From NCBI GenBank assembly GCA_035249175.1, contig DATFGT010000013.1:1-64000 (forward strand): a DNA stretch of 64,000 bases. The letters run 5' to 3'. The DNA comes from 66-474 sp035249175. GTDB taxonomy: Bacteria > Pseudomonadota > Gammaproteobacteria > Xanthomonadales > Rhodanobacteraceae. Below, one piece after another: positions 1-7,648 of the stretch (positions are counted from its first letter, which is position 1; every line of letters begins with the position of its first letter). The notes beneath the pieces are model-generated. The model saw nothing but the letters and a program-made list of their open reading frames with translations, was not told where the DNA came from and made no database searches. A program made the position numbers and the translations under genes.

Positions 1-16
1 GATCAGGGGGTGGAGC

Positions 17-508
17 GTGGACGCAGCAAGCGCGGCATTTACGGCACTGATGGTGTTTTGGCTGACCCATTTTGTGGGCGAGGACTACCGCAGATGGCGC
101 GATGGAAAAGCTCTGGCCGCCGCACTGGCCGGCGAGGTCGAATCGTTCGTGTTCGCGATGAAGCTCGCTGGGAAAACCGCCAAGGCATTGCTTGAGCAAT
201 TGGAGAAGGGCGAGCCCTTGCCGCCGAGGCACATTCCCGAGGCGCCACAAAGCGTCTACGCCGCAAACCTCCAGCGTCTGGGCCTTCTCGGGGCTTCTAT
301 CGGGCGGGATCTGCCTTTCGCGTACCACATGGTCTACGCGTACCGCGTGTCCATGACCGCATTTTTCGAGGCCAGCAGAATCGGGGAACAAAAAGGCGCG
401 CTGCTTGTGGCGCAGCAAATGATCGCCAACGCGAACGATGCGCTCCCGCCTCTCTTGGTCAAGTTACAGACGCGAGCCCGGCAAGCGTGGCGCCCCTTTT
501 CGTCTTGA
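17..508 (+). CDS. Hypothetical protein with N-terminal hydrophobic segment
   Basis: I do not recognise this 163-residue protein. The first 20 residues are hydrophobic and could be one membrane-spanning or signal-anchor segment (ALMVFWLTHFVG). The rest is amphipathic and mostly alpha-helical in appearance, with Ala, Leu and charged residues and no cysteine pairs or known catalytic motif. The start is GTG at 17, after a G-rich stretch. The frame stays open to the left edge of the window, so a start further upstream cannot be excluded. It converges on the tRNA-Gln gene, whose terminator begins 20 bases past its stop. Confidence 0.55.
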   Translation: MDAASAAFTALMVFWLTHFVGEDYRRWRDGKALAAALAGEVESFVFAMKLAGKTAKALLEQLEKGEPLPPRHIPEAPQSVYAANLQRLGLLGASIGRDLPFAYHMVYAYRVSMTAFFEASRIGEQKGALLVAQQMIANANDALPPLLVKLQTRARQAWRPFSS

Positions 509-527
509 ACGCGAGGGACAGACGTGG

Positions 528-554
528 AAAAACCGCCGGAAAATTTCGCGGCGG
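528..554 (-). terminator. Rho-independent terminator of tRNA-Gln
   Basis: Read on the minus strand this is a 6-bp stem (CCGCCG/CGGCGG) with a 10-base A/T-rich loop, followed directly by five T residues (A at 528-532 on plus). It lies downstream of tRNA-Gln. Between the tRNA and this terminator, 568-590 forms a second, A/T-rich 8-bp hairpin (CTGAAATT/AATTTCAG, 7-base loop), only 7 bases after the CCA end. Confidence 0.65.
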
Positions 555-597
555 CTTTCGCAAGTTGCTGAAATTATTTGTAAATTTCAGCCTAGAT

Positions 598-672
598 TGG
601 CAGCCCCGGAAGGATTCGAACCTCCGAATGCCTGAGTCAGAGTCAGGTGCCTTACCACTTGGCGACGGGGCT
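598..672 (-). tRNA. tRNA-Gln (anticodon CTG)
   Basis: The minus strand folds into a complete 75-base cloverleaf. The acceptor stem is AGCCCCG with CGGGGCT, the discriminator is G and the CCA is encoded. The D stem is GCC/GGC. The anticodon stem is CCTGA/TCAGG around a loop with anticodon CTG, reading CAG glutamine codons. The T stem is GGAGG/CCTTC with loop TTCGAAT and one G-U pair. A TAGAAT hexamer at 693-698 on the minus strand, about 20 bases upstream of the 5' end, is a plausible -10 box; I see no clear -35. Confidence 0.95.
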
Positions 673-750
673 GTAGTTCCCAGTTCGATTCGATTCTAGA
701 ACAAGTCGAAAGGCATCGCGATTGATGGCGGCTTTTCGAATGCCGCGTCC

Positions 751-864
751 GAAGCCGCTGTCGTGAAAAGTCAGGCCACAGATGGCCGTTCTGGTCTCGA
801 TGACCGGCAGATGGCCTCGCCAGCTTACCTTTCCAACGACGCCGCGATCAGGGACGATCGCACA
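751..864 (+). repeat. Two-hairpin dispersed repeat, copy A
   Basis: This is one of seven copies of an intergenic element of about 110 bp. It begins with GAAGCCGCTGTCGTG and AAAGTCA, followed by hairpin 1 (GGCC stem pair, 6-base loop) and then GTTCTGG. After a variable middle it ends with hairpin 2, GCGATC/GATCGC around a six-base loop, at 844-861. It lies just downstream of rpsI, about 20 bases beyond its stop. See the other copies at 4411, 14982, 16165, 17049, 46219 and 59257. Confidence 0.8.
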
Positions 865-883
865 ATTACGAGGATCGCAAAAA

Positions 884-1279
884 TCAGCGCTTCGAGAACT
901 GGGTCGCGCGTCTGGCCTTGTGCAAACCCACCTTCTTGCGTTCCACTGCACGCGCATCGCGGGTCATGAACCCGGCGCGCCGCAGCGACGCCTTCAGCGT
1001 TTCGTCGTATTCCACCAGCGCACGTGCGATGCCGAGGCGGATCGCTCCCGCCTGGCCGGTGATGCCACCGCCGGCGACATTGACCTTGATGTCGAACTTG
1101 TCGGCCATCTGGGTCAATTCGAGTGGCTGGCGCACGATCATGCGCGAGGTTTCGCGGCCAAAGAACTCGTCCAGCGGTTTGCCATTGACCACGATCGCGC
1201 CATTGCCCTTGCGCAGGAACACGCGCGCGGCGGAAGTCTTGCGGCGGCCGGTGCCGGAATTTTGTTGCAGGGTCGCCAT
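884..1279 (-). CDS. rpsI: 30S ribosomal protein S9
   Basis: S9 binds the 3' domain of 16S rRNA in the 30S head, and its C-terminal tail reaches the P site. The 131-residue product has the family hallmarks: TGRRKTSAARVFL near the start, GGGITGQAGAIRLGIARAL in the middle and a basic tail ending in TQFSKR. Length is normal. It follows rplM with only 2 bases between stop and ATG, the universal bacterial L13-S9 operon. The two-hairpin repeat copy A lies downstream; no separate terminator with a T run was found. Confidence 0.98.
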   Translation of the reverse strand: MATLQQNSGTGRRKTSAARVFLRKGNGAIVVNGKPLDEFFGRETSRMIVRQPLELTQMADKFDIKVNVAGGGITGQAGAIRLGIARALVEYDETLKASLRRAGFMTRDARAVERKKVGLHKARRATQFSKR

Positions 1280-1281
1280 GA

Positions 1282-1710
1282 TCAGATCTCCAACGCCTTG
1301 GGCTGCTGAGCGGTATGCGGATGTTCGGCGCCACGGTATACCTTGAGCTTGCGGAACATCGCACGGCCCAGCGGGTTCTTCGGCAGCATGCCCTTGACGC
1401 CAAATTCGATCGCACGCTCCGGGTGGGTGGCCAGCAGGTCCTTGAGGTTGGTGGTCTTCAGATTGCCGACGTAGCCGGTGAAGCGGTGATACTGCTTGTC
1501 ATCGAGCTTGTTGCCGGTCACAGCAACCTTCTCGGCATTGACCACGACGATGTAGTCGCCGGTATCGACGTGCGGGGTGAATTCGGGTTTGTGCTTGCCG
1601 CGCAGGCGGCGCGCAACTTCAGAGCACAGCCGACCCAAGGTCTTGCCATCGGCGTCGACAACCAGCCAGTCACGCTTGACCGTCTCGGCCTTGGCGCTGA
1701 ACGTCTTCAT
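1282..1710 (-). CDS. rplM: 50S ribosomal protein L13
   Basis: L13 is an early-assembly protein of the large subunit. The 142-residue product starts MKTFSAKAE and carries the conserved KTLGRL, GDYIVVVNA and MLPKNPLGR segments. The start is the ATG at 1710, which gives the normal family length; the longer open frame upstream is spurious. It is the first gene of the rplM-rpsI operon. A compact hairpin (1735-1749) lies in its leader. Confidence 0.98.
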   Translation of the reverse strand: MKTFSAKAETVKRDWLVVDADGKTLGRLCSEVARRLRGKHKPEFTPHVDTGDYIVVVNAEKVAVTGNKLDDKQYHRFTGYVGNLKTTNLKDLLATHPERAIEFGVKGMLPKNPLGRAMFRKLKVYRGAEHPHTAQQPKALEI

Positions 1711-1734
1711 GGAAATGATCCGTATGTATTTGGT

Positions 1735-1749
1735 CCGCACGTGGTGCGG
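1735..1749 (-). promoter_or_regulatory. Hairpin in the rplM leader
   Basis: On the minus strand CCGCAC and GTGCGG form a 6-bp stem with a 3-base loop, 24 bases upstream of the rplM start codon. Autoregulatory leaders are known for L13 operons in other bacteria, but I cannot show that this hairpin belongs to any of those families. It may simply be a stable leader stem. Confidence 0.3.
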
Positions 1750-1953
1750 GGCCGCGTCATGGGGCGCGACGAGGTTGACAGCAACGAAAGACCCGAAAGG
1801 ATAACGGCGCCGCGGTGTCCGTGCAAGCGCGACGCCCGAAACCCGCACCGATCCGATTTCTCCCAACCCGGCGGCGAACATCATTCTACCGCAGCAGCCG
1901 CGCGGCGGCCCGGATTCAGCCCGTGCTGGTGCTGCTTGCGCGACAATGGACAC

Positions 1954-2601
1954 ATGGACTTCGACATCCGCCGTCCCACCCCGCTCGACCGCCTGCTTGG
2001 CGGCTTCCAGCGCGCGCTGGACACCGTCGCCGGGGCCGCCGTCGCGGCAAGACCCTCGCCCGGGGAGACAGTGCCCTTGCCCGAACTGGACGCGCGGCAG
2101 CGCCACCATGTGGCCGGGCTGATGCGCGTGAACCACACCGGCGAAGTGTGCGCGCAGGCGCTGTACGACGGCCAGGCTGCACTGGCGCGCGATCACGCGA
2201 CGCACGCGCACCTTGAAACCGCGGCTGCCGAGGAAACCGATCACCTTGCGTGGTGCGCCGGGCGGTTGCAGGAACTGGACGATCGGCCGAGCCTCCTGAA
2301 CCCGCTGTGGTACGCCGGCAGTTTCGCGATCGGCGCCATGGCCGCCTTGGCCGGCGATCGCTGGAGCTTGGGCTTCGTGGTCGAGACCGAGCGGCAGGTG
2401 GAAGCGCATCTCGGCGAACATCTGGAACGCCTGCCGCCATCGGATCTGCGTTCGCGCGCGATCCTCGAAGCCATGCAGATCGATGAAGCTCGCCACGCCG
2501 ATAACGCGCTGGCGCGCGGAGGCCAGAAACTGCCGCCACCGATTCCAACATTGATGCGTTGCGCCAGCGGCGTGATGAAAACCGTTGCGTACAGGTTGTA
2601 G
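1954..2601 (+). CDS. coq7: Ubiquinone biosynthesis protein Coq7 (2-polyprenyl-3-methyl-6-methoxy-benzoquinol hydroxylase)
   Basis: Coq7 is a membrane-associated diiron monooxygenase that adds the last ring hydroxyl in ubiquinone synthesis. The 215-residue product has the ferritin-like ligand set: E in VNHTGEVCAQ, the ExxH of AAEETDHLAW, E in VVETERQVEAHL and the second ExxH in IDEARHAD. The start at ATG 1954 gives the usual family length; the frame is open further upstream, but that part has no homology-like character. It diverges from rplM and converges on speD. Its TAG stop (2599-2601) lies inside the first GTAG of a REPIN-like repeat. Confidence 0.93.
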   Translation: MDFDIRRPTPLDRLLGGFQRALDTVAGAAVAARPSPGETVPLPELDARQRHHVAGLMRVNHTGEVCAQALYDGQAALARDHATHAHLETAAAEETDHLAWCAGRLQELDDRPSLLNPLWYAGSFAIGAMAALAGDRWSLGFVVETERQVEAHLGEHLERLPPSDLRSRAILEAMQIDEARHADNALARGGQKLPPPIPTLMRCASGVMKTVAYRL

Positions 2602-2663
2602 GGCGGGTGCCAACCCGCCACCGCTGTCACCCGGCGGGATCCGCTGCGCTACTCCCGCCCTAC
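2598..2663. repeat. GTAG-bounded REPIN-like repeat filling the coq7/speD gap
   Basis: The 66-bp element starts with GTAG and ends with CTAC. The left REP folds as GGCGGGT/ACCCGCC with a 4-base loop (2602-2619); the right REP folds as GGCGGGA/TCCCGCC with a 13-base loop (2633-2659). This matches the architecture of paired, inverted GTAG-type REP sequences known from Stenotrophomonas and related xanthomonads. Both bounding genes take their TAG stop codon from the two terminal GTAG motifs. Other copies lie at 10888-11038 and 61703-61770. Confidence 0.85.
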
Positions 2664-3445
2664 ATCAAGTTGCGGCCGTGGAACAGTTCCTCGATCTCGC
2701 GACGCAGCAGCGACTCGATCCGCTGGCGATCCTTGAACGACAAATCGTCCGCGTGCGCCTCGAACAGGTAGGTGTCGAGGTCGAAGTCCTTCACGTGCAT
2801 CTTGGTGTGGAACATGTTTTCCTGGTACACGTTGACGTCGAACATCTCGTATTTCTGGCGAATGTGCTTGGCCAGGTAATCCTGGATCGAATTGATCTTG
2901 TGGTCGATGTAGTGCTTCTTGCCGTGGATGTCGCGGGTGAAACCGCGCACCCGGTAATCCATCGTCACGATGTCCGACTCGAAGCTGTCGATCAGGTAAT
3001 TCAACGCCTTCAGGGGCGAAATCACCCCACAGGTCGCCACGTCGATGTCGGCGCGGAACGTCGCTATGCCGTTGTGCGGGTGCGTTTCCGGGTAGGTGTG
3101 CACGGTGATGTGCGACTTGTCCATGTGGGCGACCACCGCGTCGGAAATCACGTCGCGGCCGAGCTTCTCCACCACCGGATGCTCGGATATCAGGATCGTC
3201 ACCGACGCACCCTGCGGATCGTAATCCTGGCGCGCGATGTTCAGGATGTTCGCGCCGATGATGTCGGCCACGTCGGTCAGTATCTGGGTGAGGCGGTCGG
3301 AGTCGTAGGCTTCATCGATGTAGTCGATGTAGCGGTCGCGCTGGTCCTTGGTGACCGCGTAGCAGATGTCGTAGATGTTGAAGCTGAGCGCCTTGGTGAG
3401 GTTGTTGAACCCCTGCAGCTTCAAGCGGGGCAGCGGCTTGACCAC
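2660..3445 (-). CDS. speD: S-adenosylmethionine decarboxylase proenzyme
   Basis: SpeD decarboxylates SAM to give the aminopropyl donor for spermidine. It is made as a proenzyme and self-cleaves to form a pyruvoyl group. The 261-residue product is the long E. coli-type form; cleavage should occur before the Ser of DKSHITVHTYPE, near residue 111. The start is GTG at 3445, giving VVKPLPRLKLQGFNN, which matches the usual N terminus; the open frame 63 codons further upstream is not expected to be translated. The gene diverges from crp. Its TAG stop is part of the REPIN-like element. Confidence 0.95.
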   Translation of the reverse strand: MVKPLPRLKLQGFNNLTKALSFNIYDICYAVTKDQRDRYIDYIDEAYDSDRLTQILTDVADIIGANILNIARQDYDPQGASVTILISEHPVVEKLGRDVISDAVVAHMDKSHITVHTYPETHPHNGIATFRADIDVATCGVISPLKALNYLIDSFESDIVTMDYRVRGFTRDIHGKKHYIDHKINSIQDYLAKHIRQKYEMFDVNVYQENMFHTKMHVKDFDLDTYLFEAHADDLSFKDRQRIESLLRREIEELFHGRNLM

Positions 3446-3662
3446 GGCAGTATGTCCTCGGGAATGATGGGAGCGGCGCGCCGGACCGGTGTTCCGGTCG
3501 CACGCGAAACGGGATTTGTCGGAAGGGACAAAGTATGCGGGAAAGTGGTCGCCGGCGCATCCTCGCGCAGACCTGGCTGGCTTGCACGAACATGAATGTG
3601 GCACAATCGCCCCGAGGTTTGTGAAACCCCGCACTTAATGTGTGATGCAGGACAGGGACATC

Positions 3663-4358
3663 ATGTCGGAATTGCGCTACCTGCTCCAGCAAGTTTATGA
3701 ACGCTCGAAGGCACCGCCGATGCTGGCGCCCGATCCGGCCGCGATGCAGCGACTGCTCGAGCAGTGCCACCGTCGCCGATACCCCGGCAAGACCGCAATC
3801 CTCCGACCGGGCGATCCCGCCAACACGCTGTTCTACGTGATCGACGGCTCGGTCACCGTATGCAGCGAAGACGACCAGGGCCGTGAACTGATCCTCGCCT
3901 ACATCAACCGTGGCGAATTCATCGGCGAGATGGGCTTGTTCGTCGAACAGGCACAGCGCGAAGTCCTGATTCGCACCCGCAGCGCATGCGAGCTGGCCGA
4001 GATCAGCTACGAGAAACTGTTCCATCTGTTCGAGGGCACGCTGCACGACGACTGCCCGCGCATCCTGTTCGCGATCGGCCTGCAACTGACCCACCGCCTG
4101 CTGCGCACCTCGCGCCAGGTCAGTCGCATGGCTTTCATGGATGTCACCAACCGCATCGCGCGCACGCTGCTGGACCTGTGCCAGGAGCCGGACGCCATGA
4201 CACACCCCGAAGGCACCCAGATCCGCATCTCGCGGCAGGAGCTCTCTCGCATCGTGGGCTGTTCGCGCGAAATGGCCGGACGAGTGTTGAAGCAGCTCGA
4301 GGACGACGGCGGTATCGACGTATCGGGGAAAACCATCGTGGTGCGCGGCACGCGATAG
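3663..4358 (+). CDS. clp: CRP/FNR-family transcriptional regulator (Clp-like)
   Basis: This 231-residue regulator has a cyclic-nucleotide-binding beta barrel in the first half (RPGDPANTLFYVIDGSV, GEFIGEMGLF) and a CRP-type helix-turn-helix near the C terminus (ISRQELSRIVGCSREMAGR). The HTH and the flanking text closely resemble Clp of Xanthomonas, which responds to cyclic di-GMP rather than cAMP; whether this protein does the same cannot be seen here. I chose ATG 3663 because a purine-rich AGGACAGGG precedes it; an in-frame ATG at 3642 is the alternative. It diverges from speD, the same neighbourhood as in Xanthomonas. Confidence 0.9.
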   Translation: MSELRYLLQQVYERSKAPPMLAPDPAAMQRLLEQCHRRRYPGKTAILRPGDPANTLFYVIDGSVTVCSEDDQGRELILAYINRGEFIGEMGLFVEQAQREVLIRTRSACELAEISYEKLFHLFEGTLHDDCPRILFAIGLQLTHRLLRTSRQVSRMAFMDVTNRIARTLLDLCQEPDAMTHPEGTQIRISRQELSRIVGCSREMAGRVLKQLEDDGGIDVSGKTIVVRGTR

Positions 4359-4410
4359 TTGTGCGAACTTCCCAGACCGCTGCTTCGATCGGCATCCCCA
4401 TCCCGTGCCG

Positions 4411-4474
4411 GCAATACGGTCCGCGATCACCAGCACGGCCTTCCATGGCCCGACTTTTCACAACAGCCGCTGCG
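4411..4474 (-). repeat. Two-hairpin dispersed repeat, copy B (truncated)
   Basis: The right-hand part is well conserved: hairpin 1 with a GGCC stem pair around TTCCAT, then GACTTTTCACAACAGCCGCT. The expected GCGATC hairpin at the other end is missing or degenerate. The copy lies between the converging crp and HAD genes. Confidence 0.6.
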
Positions 4475-4492
4475 ATTGCAACATTGCGCGGT

Positions 4493-5170
4493 TCAAAACC
4501 ACTCGACCCGGGTCACACTGCGACCCAGCGCCTTCTCCACGCGCTTGCAGAGCCTGGGCGTCGCATTGACCAGCACCGCCTCGGCGGCCAGTGCGAGCAT
4601 CGGAAGATCCTGGCTCGAATCGCTGTAGGCGACCTGCCATGCCTCAATGCCGTGCTGCGCCAATAGCTCCACCTTGTGCCGCCCAATGTTGTGCCAGTCC
4701 GAACGCATGCCAAGGCGTCCCGCGCACAACCGCGACGCCAATACTTCGACGTTCGTCATGCCAAGTTCGGCCAACACGCCGCGCACCAGCGATTCCTCGC
4801 AACCCGTGACGACCACGATCCGATCACCCGCGGCCTGGTGCCGACGCAGGGCGCTCAACCCCTCGCGGCAAAAACGGCCCGGCTGGCGCACCAGCGCCGC
4901 GGCGAACGCCTGCGCCAGGTCCTGATAATGCGCCTCGCTCATCCCGAGCAGGCCAAGATGCACCAGCGAACGCAGCACGCGCCGGCGGGAGAACGGCAGT
5001 ACCAGCAGCAACCACGGGCTGAGCAGCAACACCAGCCCCTTGCGCCAGCGCGCACGTGCGTAGCGGTCGCGCATGAACATCGCAAACGTGTCGCCGCGGA
5101 TCAGTACGCCGTCGAAGTCGAACAGCACGGTGCGTCGCGCCGTTTCCGCCACCCCCTCTTCCATCATCAT
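4493..5170 (-). CDS. HAD-superfamily phosphatase (HAD-IB type)
   Basis: The 225-residue protein has the haloacid dehalogenase motifs: motif I DFDGVL at residues 18-23 (nucleophile Asp18), motif II VVVTG, and the motif IV acids in YSDSSQDLPML. A helical, hydrophobic segment near residues 45-65 (LVLLLSPWLLLVLPF) suggests membrane association or a hydrophobic cap. The substrate is unknown; the general form resembles the HAD-IB subfamily that includes phosphoserine phosphatases. It is the last gene of the trpGDC operon and its ATG overlaps the trpC stop by 4 bases, so it is probably translated with it. A role in tryptophan synthesis is not implied by sequence. Confidence 0.8.
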   Translation of the reverse strand: MMMEEGVAETARRTVLFDFDGVLIRGDTFAMFMRDRYARARWRKGLVLLLSPWLLLVLPFSRRRVLRSLVHLGLLGMSEAHYQDLAQAFAAALVRQPGRFCREGLSALRRHQAAGDRIVVVTGCEESLVRGVLAELGMTNVEVLASRLCAGRLGMRSDWHNIGRHKVELLAQHGIEAWQVAYSDSSQDLPMLALAAEAVLVNATPRLCKRVEKALGRSVTRVEWF

Positions 5171-5970
5171 GCCTCGGCGAACAGCCTCGCGAGTTCAGCG
5201 CCCGGATCCGTGGCGCGCATGAACGTCTCGCCTACCAGGAACACATTCACTCCGGCTGCGCGCAAGTGGGCAACATCGTCGCGCGTGGCAATGCCACTTT
5301 CGGTCACCAGCAGACGGTCGTGCGGCACGGCCTCCTTCAGCGACAGTGTGGTTTCGAGCGTCGTCTCGAAAGTCCGCAGATCGCGGTTGTTGATGCCGAT
5401 CAACGTGCGCGCCTCTGCCGGCAGGGGCAGCGCGCGCTGCAGGTCGACAGCATCGTGGACCTCGACCAGTACGTCGAGGCCCACCTCGATCGCCAGCGCA
5501 TGCAGGTTCACCAGCGCGGCATTGTCGAGAGCCGCCGCGATCAGCAGGATCGCGTCGGCACCGATGGCGCGGGCTTCGTGCACCTGGAATACGTCGATGG
5601 TGAAGTCCTTGCGCAATACCGGCAACGAACAGGCATCGCGCGCTTCGCCGACATACGCATCGCTGCCCTGGAAGAAATCCGCGTCGGTCAGAACCGACAG
5701 GCAGGTCGCGCCACCGCTTTCATAACTTCGCGCGATCGCGGCCGGATCGAATTCGGCCCGGATCAACCCCTTGGACGGGCTCGCTTTCTTGATTTCCGCA
5801 ATAACCGCTGCCTGCCGCGCATCCACGCGTTTGCGCAATGCCGCAGCGAACCCGCGCGCAGGCGGCGCCCCCGCATTGCGGGCGCGCAGTTCCGCGAGCG
5901 GGGCATGCACCTTGCGTTCGGCGATTTCCTCGCGCTTGCGCGCAAGGATCTGTTTCAGAATATCGCTCAT
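5167..5970 (-). CDS. trpC: Indole-3-glycerol phosphate synthase
   Basis: TrpC closes the indole ring, converting 1-(2-carboxyphenylamino)-1-deoxyribulose 5-phosphate to indole-3-glycerol phosphate. The 267-residue single-domain TIM barrel shows the expected KKASPSKG catalytic loop, VLRKDF, the GINNRDL strand and TESGI near the C terminus. It is not fused to TrpF. The start overlaps trpD by 4 bases and the end overlaps the HAD gene by 4 bases, giving a tightly coupled operon. Confidence 0.97.
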   Translation of the reverse strand: MSDILKQILARKREEIAERKVHAPLAELRARNAGAPPARGFAAALRKRVDARQAAVIAEIKKASPSKGLIRAEFDPAAIARSYESGGATCLSVLTDADFFQGSDAYVGEARDACSLPVLRKDFTIDVFQVHEARAIGADAILLIAAALDNAALVNLHALAIEVGLDVLVEVHDAVDLQRALPLPAEARTLIGINNRDLRTFETTLETTLSLKEAVPHDRLLVTESGIATRDDVAHLRAAGVNVFLVGETFMRATDPGAELARLFAEA

Positions 5971-7013
5971 GTCCCTTGCGCGGCCAGCGTCTGCGTGGTC
6001 ATGACGAAGCGTTCGAGTTTTGCGCGCGCCGAACCGTCATCGATCACGCGGCCCGCGCGCTCGATTCCGTCCGAAATGGAGGTGGCAATGCCGGTCGCAT
6101 ACAACGCTGCACCCGCATTCAGCAGCACAATGTTGCGTGGGACGCCATCGAGTCCGTCCAGCACGTGCAACAGCATGGCCTTCGACTCGCCCGAATCCGC
6201 GACCCGCAGGTTGCGGCTGGACGCCATCGGAATGCCGAACTGCTCCGGTTCGATCTCGTATTCGCGCACCGTGCCGTCGCGCAATTCGCCGACCAGCGTG
6301 GCGCCGCCCAGTGAAATTTCGTCCAGCCCGTCCTTGCCATGCACCACCAGCGCGCGTTCGACGCCCAGCCGCTGCAGCACGCGCACCTGGATACCGACAA
6401 GGTCTGGATGGAACACGCCCATCAATATGTTCGGCGCGTTCGCCGGATTGGTCAGCGGGCCCAAAATATTGAACAACGTGCGCACGCCCATTTCACGACG
6501 GACGGGCGCGACCGCTTTCATCGCGGGATGAAAACGCGGCGCGAACATGAAGCCGATACCGGTCTCGTCGATGCAGCGCGCGACGGCTTCCGGCCCCAGG
6601 TCGATCTTGGCGCCCAAGGCTTCCAGCACGTCGGCACTGCCCGACGAGGAGGACACGCCGCGATTGCCGTGCTTGGCGATCCGCGCGCCGGCTGCCGCGG
6701 CGACAAACATCGATGCGGTGGAAATATTGAAGCTGTGCGCGCCGTCGCCACCGGTGCCGACGATGTCCAGCATATGGGGATGCGCCGGTACCGTGACGTG
6801 CTCGGCCAGCTCGCGCATGACGGTCGCCGCGCCCGCGATCTCGCCGACGGTTTCCTTCTTCACCCGCAACCCGGTCAGGATCGCCGCGGTCATCGCGGGC
6901 GATACCTCGCCGCGCATGATCTGGCGCATCAGGTCGATCATCTCGTCGTGGAAGATCTCGCGATGTTCGATCGTGCGCTGCAGCGCTTCATGCGGCGTGA
7001 TGCCCATGTTCAT
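5967..7013 (-). CDS. trpD: Anthranilate phosphoribosyltransferase
   Basis: TrpD joins anthranilate to phosphoribosyl pyrophosphate in the second committed step of tryptophan synthesis. The 348-residue product has the PRPP-binding GTGGDGAHSFNIST loop, KHGNRGVSS and the VRREMGVRTLFNILGPLTNP segment. Length is normal for the monofunctional enzyme. It sits between trpG and trpC with 4-base overlaps on both sides. Confidence 0.97.
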   Translation of the reverse strand: MNMGITPHEALQRTIEHREIFHDEMIDLMRQIMRGEVSPAMTAAILTGLRVKKETVGEIAGAATVMRELAEHVTVPAHPHMLDIVGTGGDGAHSFNISTASMFVAAAAGARIAKHGNRGVSSSSGSADVLEALGAKIDLGPEAVARCIDETGIGFMFAPRFHPAMKAVAPVRREMGVRTLFNILGPLTNPANAPNILMGVFHPDLVGIQVRVLQRLGVERALVVHGKDGLDEISLGGATLVGELRDGTVREYEIEPEQFGIPMASSRNLRVADSGESKAMLLHVLDGLDGVPRNIVLLNAGAALYATGIATSISDGIERAGRVIDDGSARAKLERFVMTTQTLAAQGT

Positions 7014-7606
7014 GCCACCCTGGACAAAGGCGCGCTGATGAAATTGCGCAGCAGATCATGGCCACTGCGGGTCAGGATCGACTCGGGATGGAACTGCACG
7101 CCCTCGACCGCCAGCGCCTTGTGGCGCAAACCCATGATCTCGTCGAATGAGCCGTCCGGGTGCTCGGTCCATGCGGTGATTTCGAGGCATTCCGGCAGGC
7201 TCGCGCGCTCCACCACCAGCGAGTGGTAGCGGGTGGCCTCGAACGGATTGGCAAGACCGGCGAACACACCCACGCCGCGGTGGAGAATGGGCGAGGTTTT
7301 GCCGTGCATGATCTCCTTGGCGCGGATCACCTTGCCGCCGAACGCCTGCCCGATCGCCTGATGGCCGAGGCACACGCCCAGGATCGGAATGGCGCCGGCA
7401 AGTTCGTGGACCAGCGCCAGCGAAACACCGGCCTGGTCGGGCGTGCCCGGCCCCGGCGAGATCACGATGCGCTCGGGCATCAGCGTGTGGATACCGGCCA
7501 CGTCCACCGCATCGTTGCGCAGCACCTTCACGTCCTGCCCAAGCTCGCCCAAGTATTGTGCGAGGTTGAACGTGAAGCTGTCATAGTTGTCGATCAGCAG
7601 CAACAT
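7010..7606 (-). CDS. trpG: Anthranilate synthase glutamine amidotransferase component
   Basis: TrpG supplies ammonia from glutamine to TrpE; in many proteobacteria the same protein also serves aminodeoxychorismate synthase. The 198-residue class I amidotransferase has the oxyanion segment SPGPGTPD, the nucleophile Cys in GVCLGHQAIGQAFGG and the His-Glu pair in VQFHPES. The start is ATG 7606 (MLLLIDNYDSF), the usual N terminus; the longer upstream frame is spurious. It heads the trpGDC-HAD operon, while trpE lies about 3.5 kb away. Confidence 0.97.
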   Translation of the reverse strand: MLLLIDNYDSFTFNLAQYLGELGQDVKVLRNDAVDVAGIHTLMPERIVISPGPGTPDQAGVSLALVHELAGAIPILGVCLGHQAIGQAFGGKVIRAKEIMHGKTSPILHRGVGVFAGLANPFEATRYHSLVVERASLPECLEITAWTEHPDGSFDEIMGLRHKALAVEGVQFHPESILTRSGHDLLRNFISAPLSRVA

Positions 7607-7648
7607 GGCCGTCCATCCGAAACCGCGTAGCCGGGAGAAAACGCAAGT

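Noticed and set aside
3582..3607. TTGCAC and CACAAT as a crp promoter
   Set aside because: The spacer is only 14 bases, too short for a sigma-70 promoter.
5266..6531. A 421-codon plus-strand open frame
   Set aside because: It is antisense to trpC and trpD and shows no protein family features.
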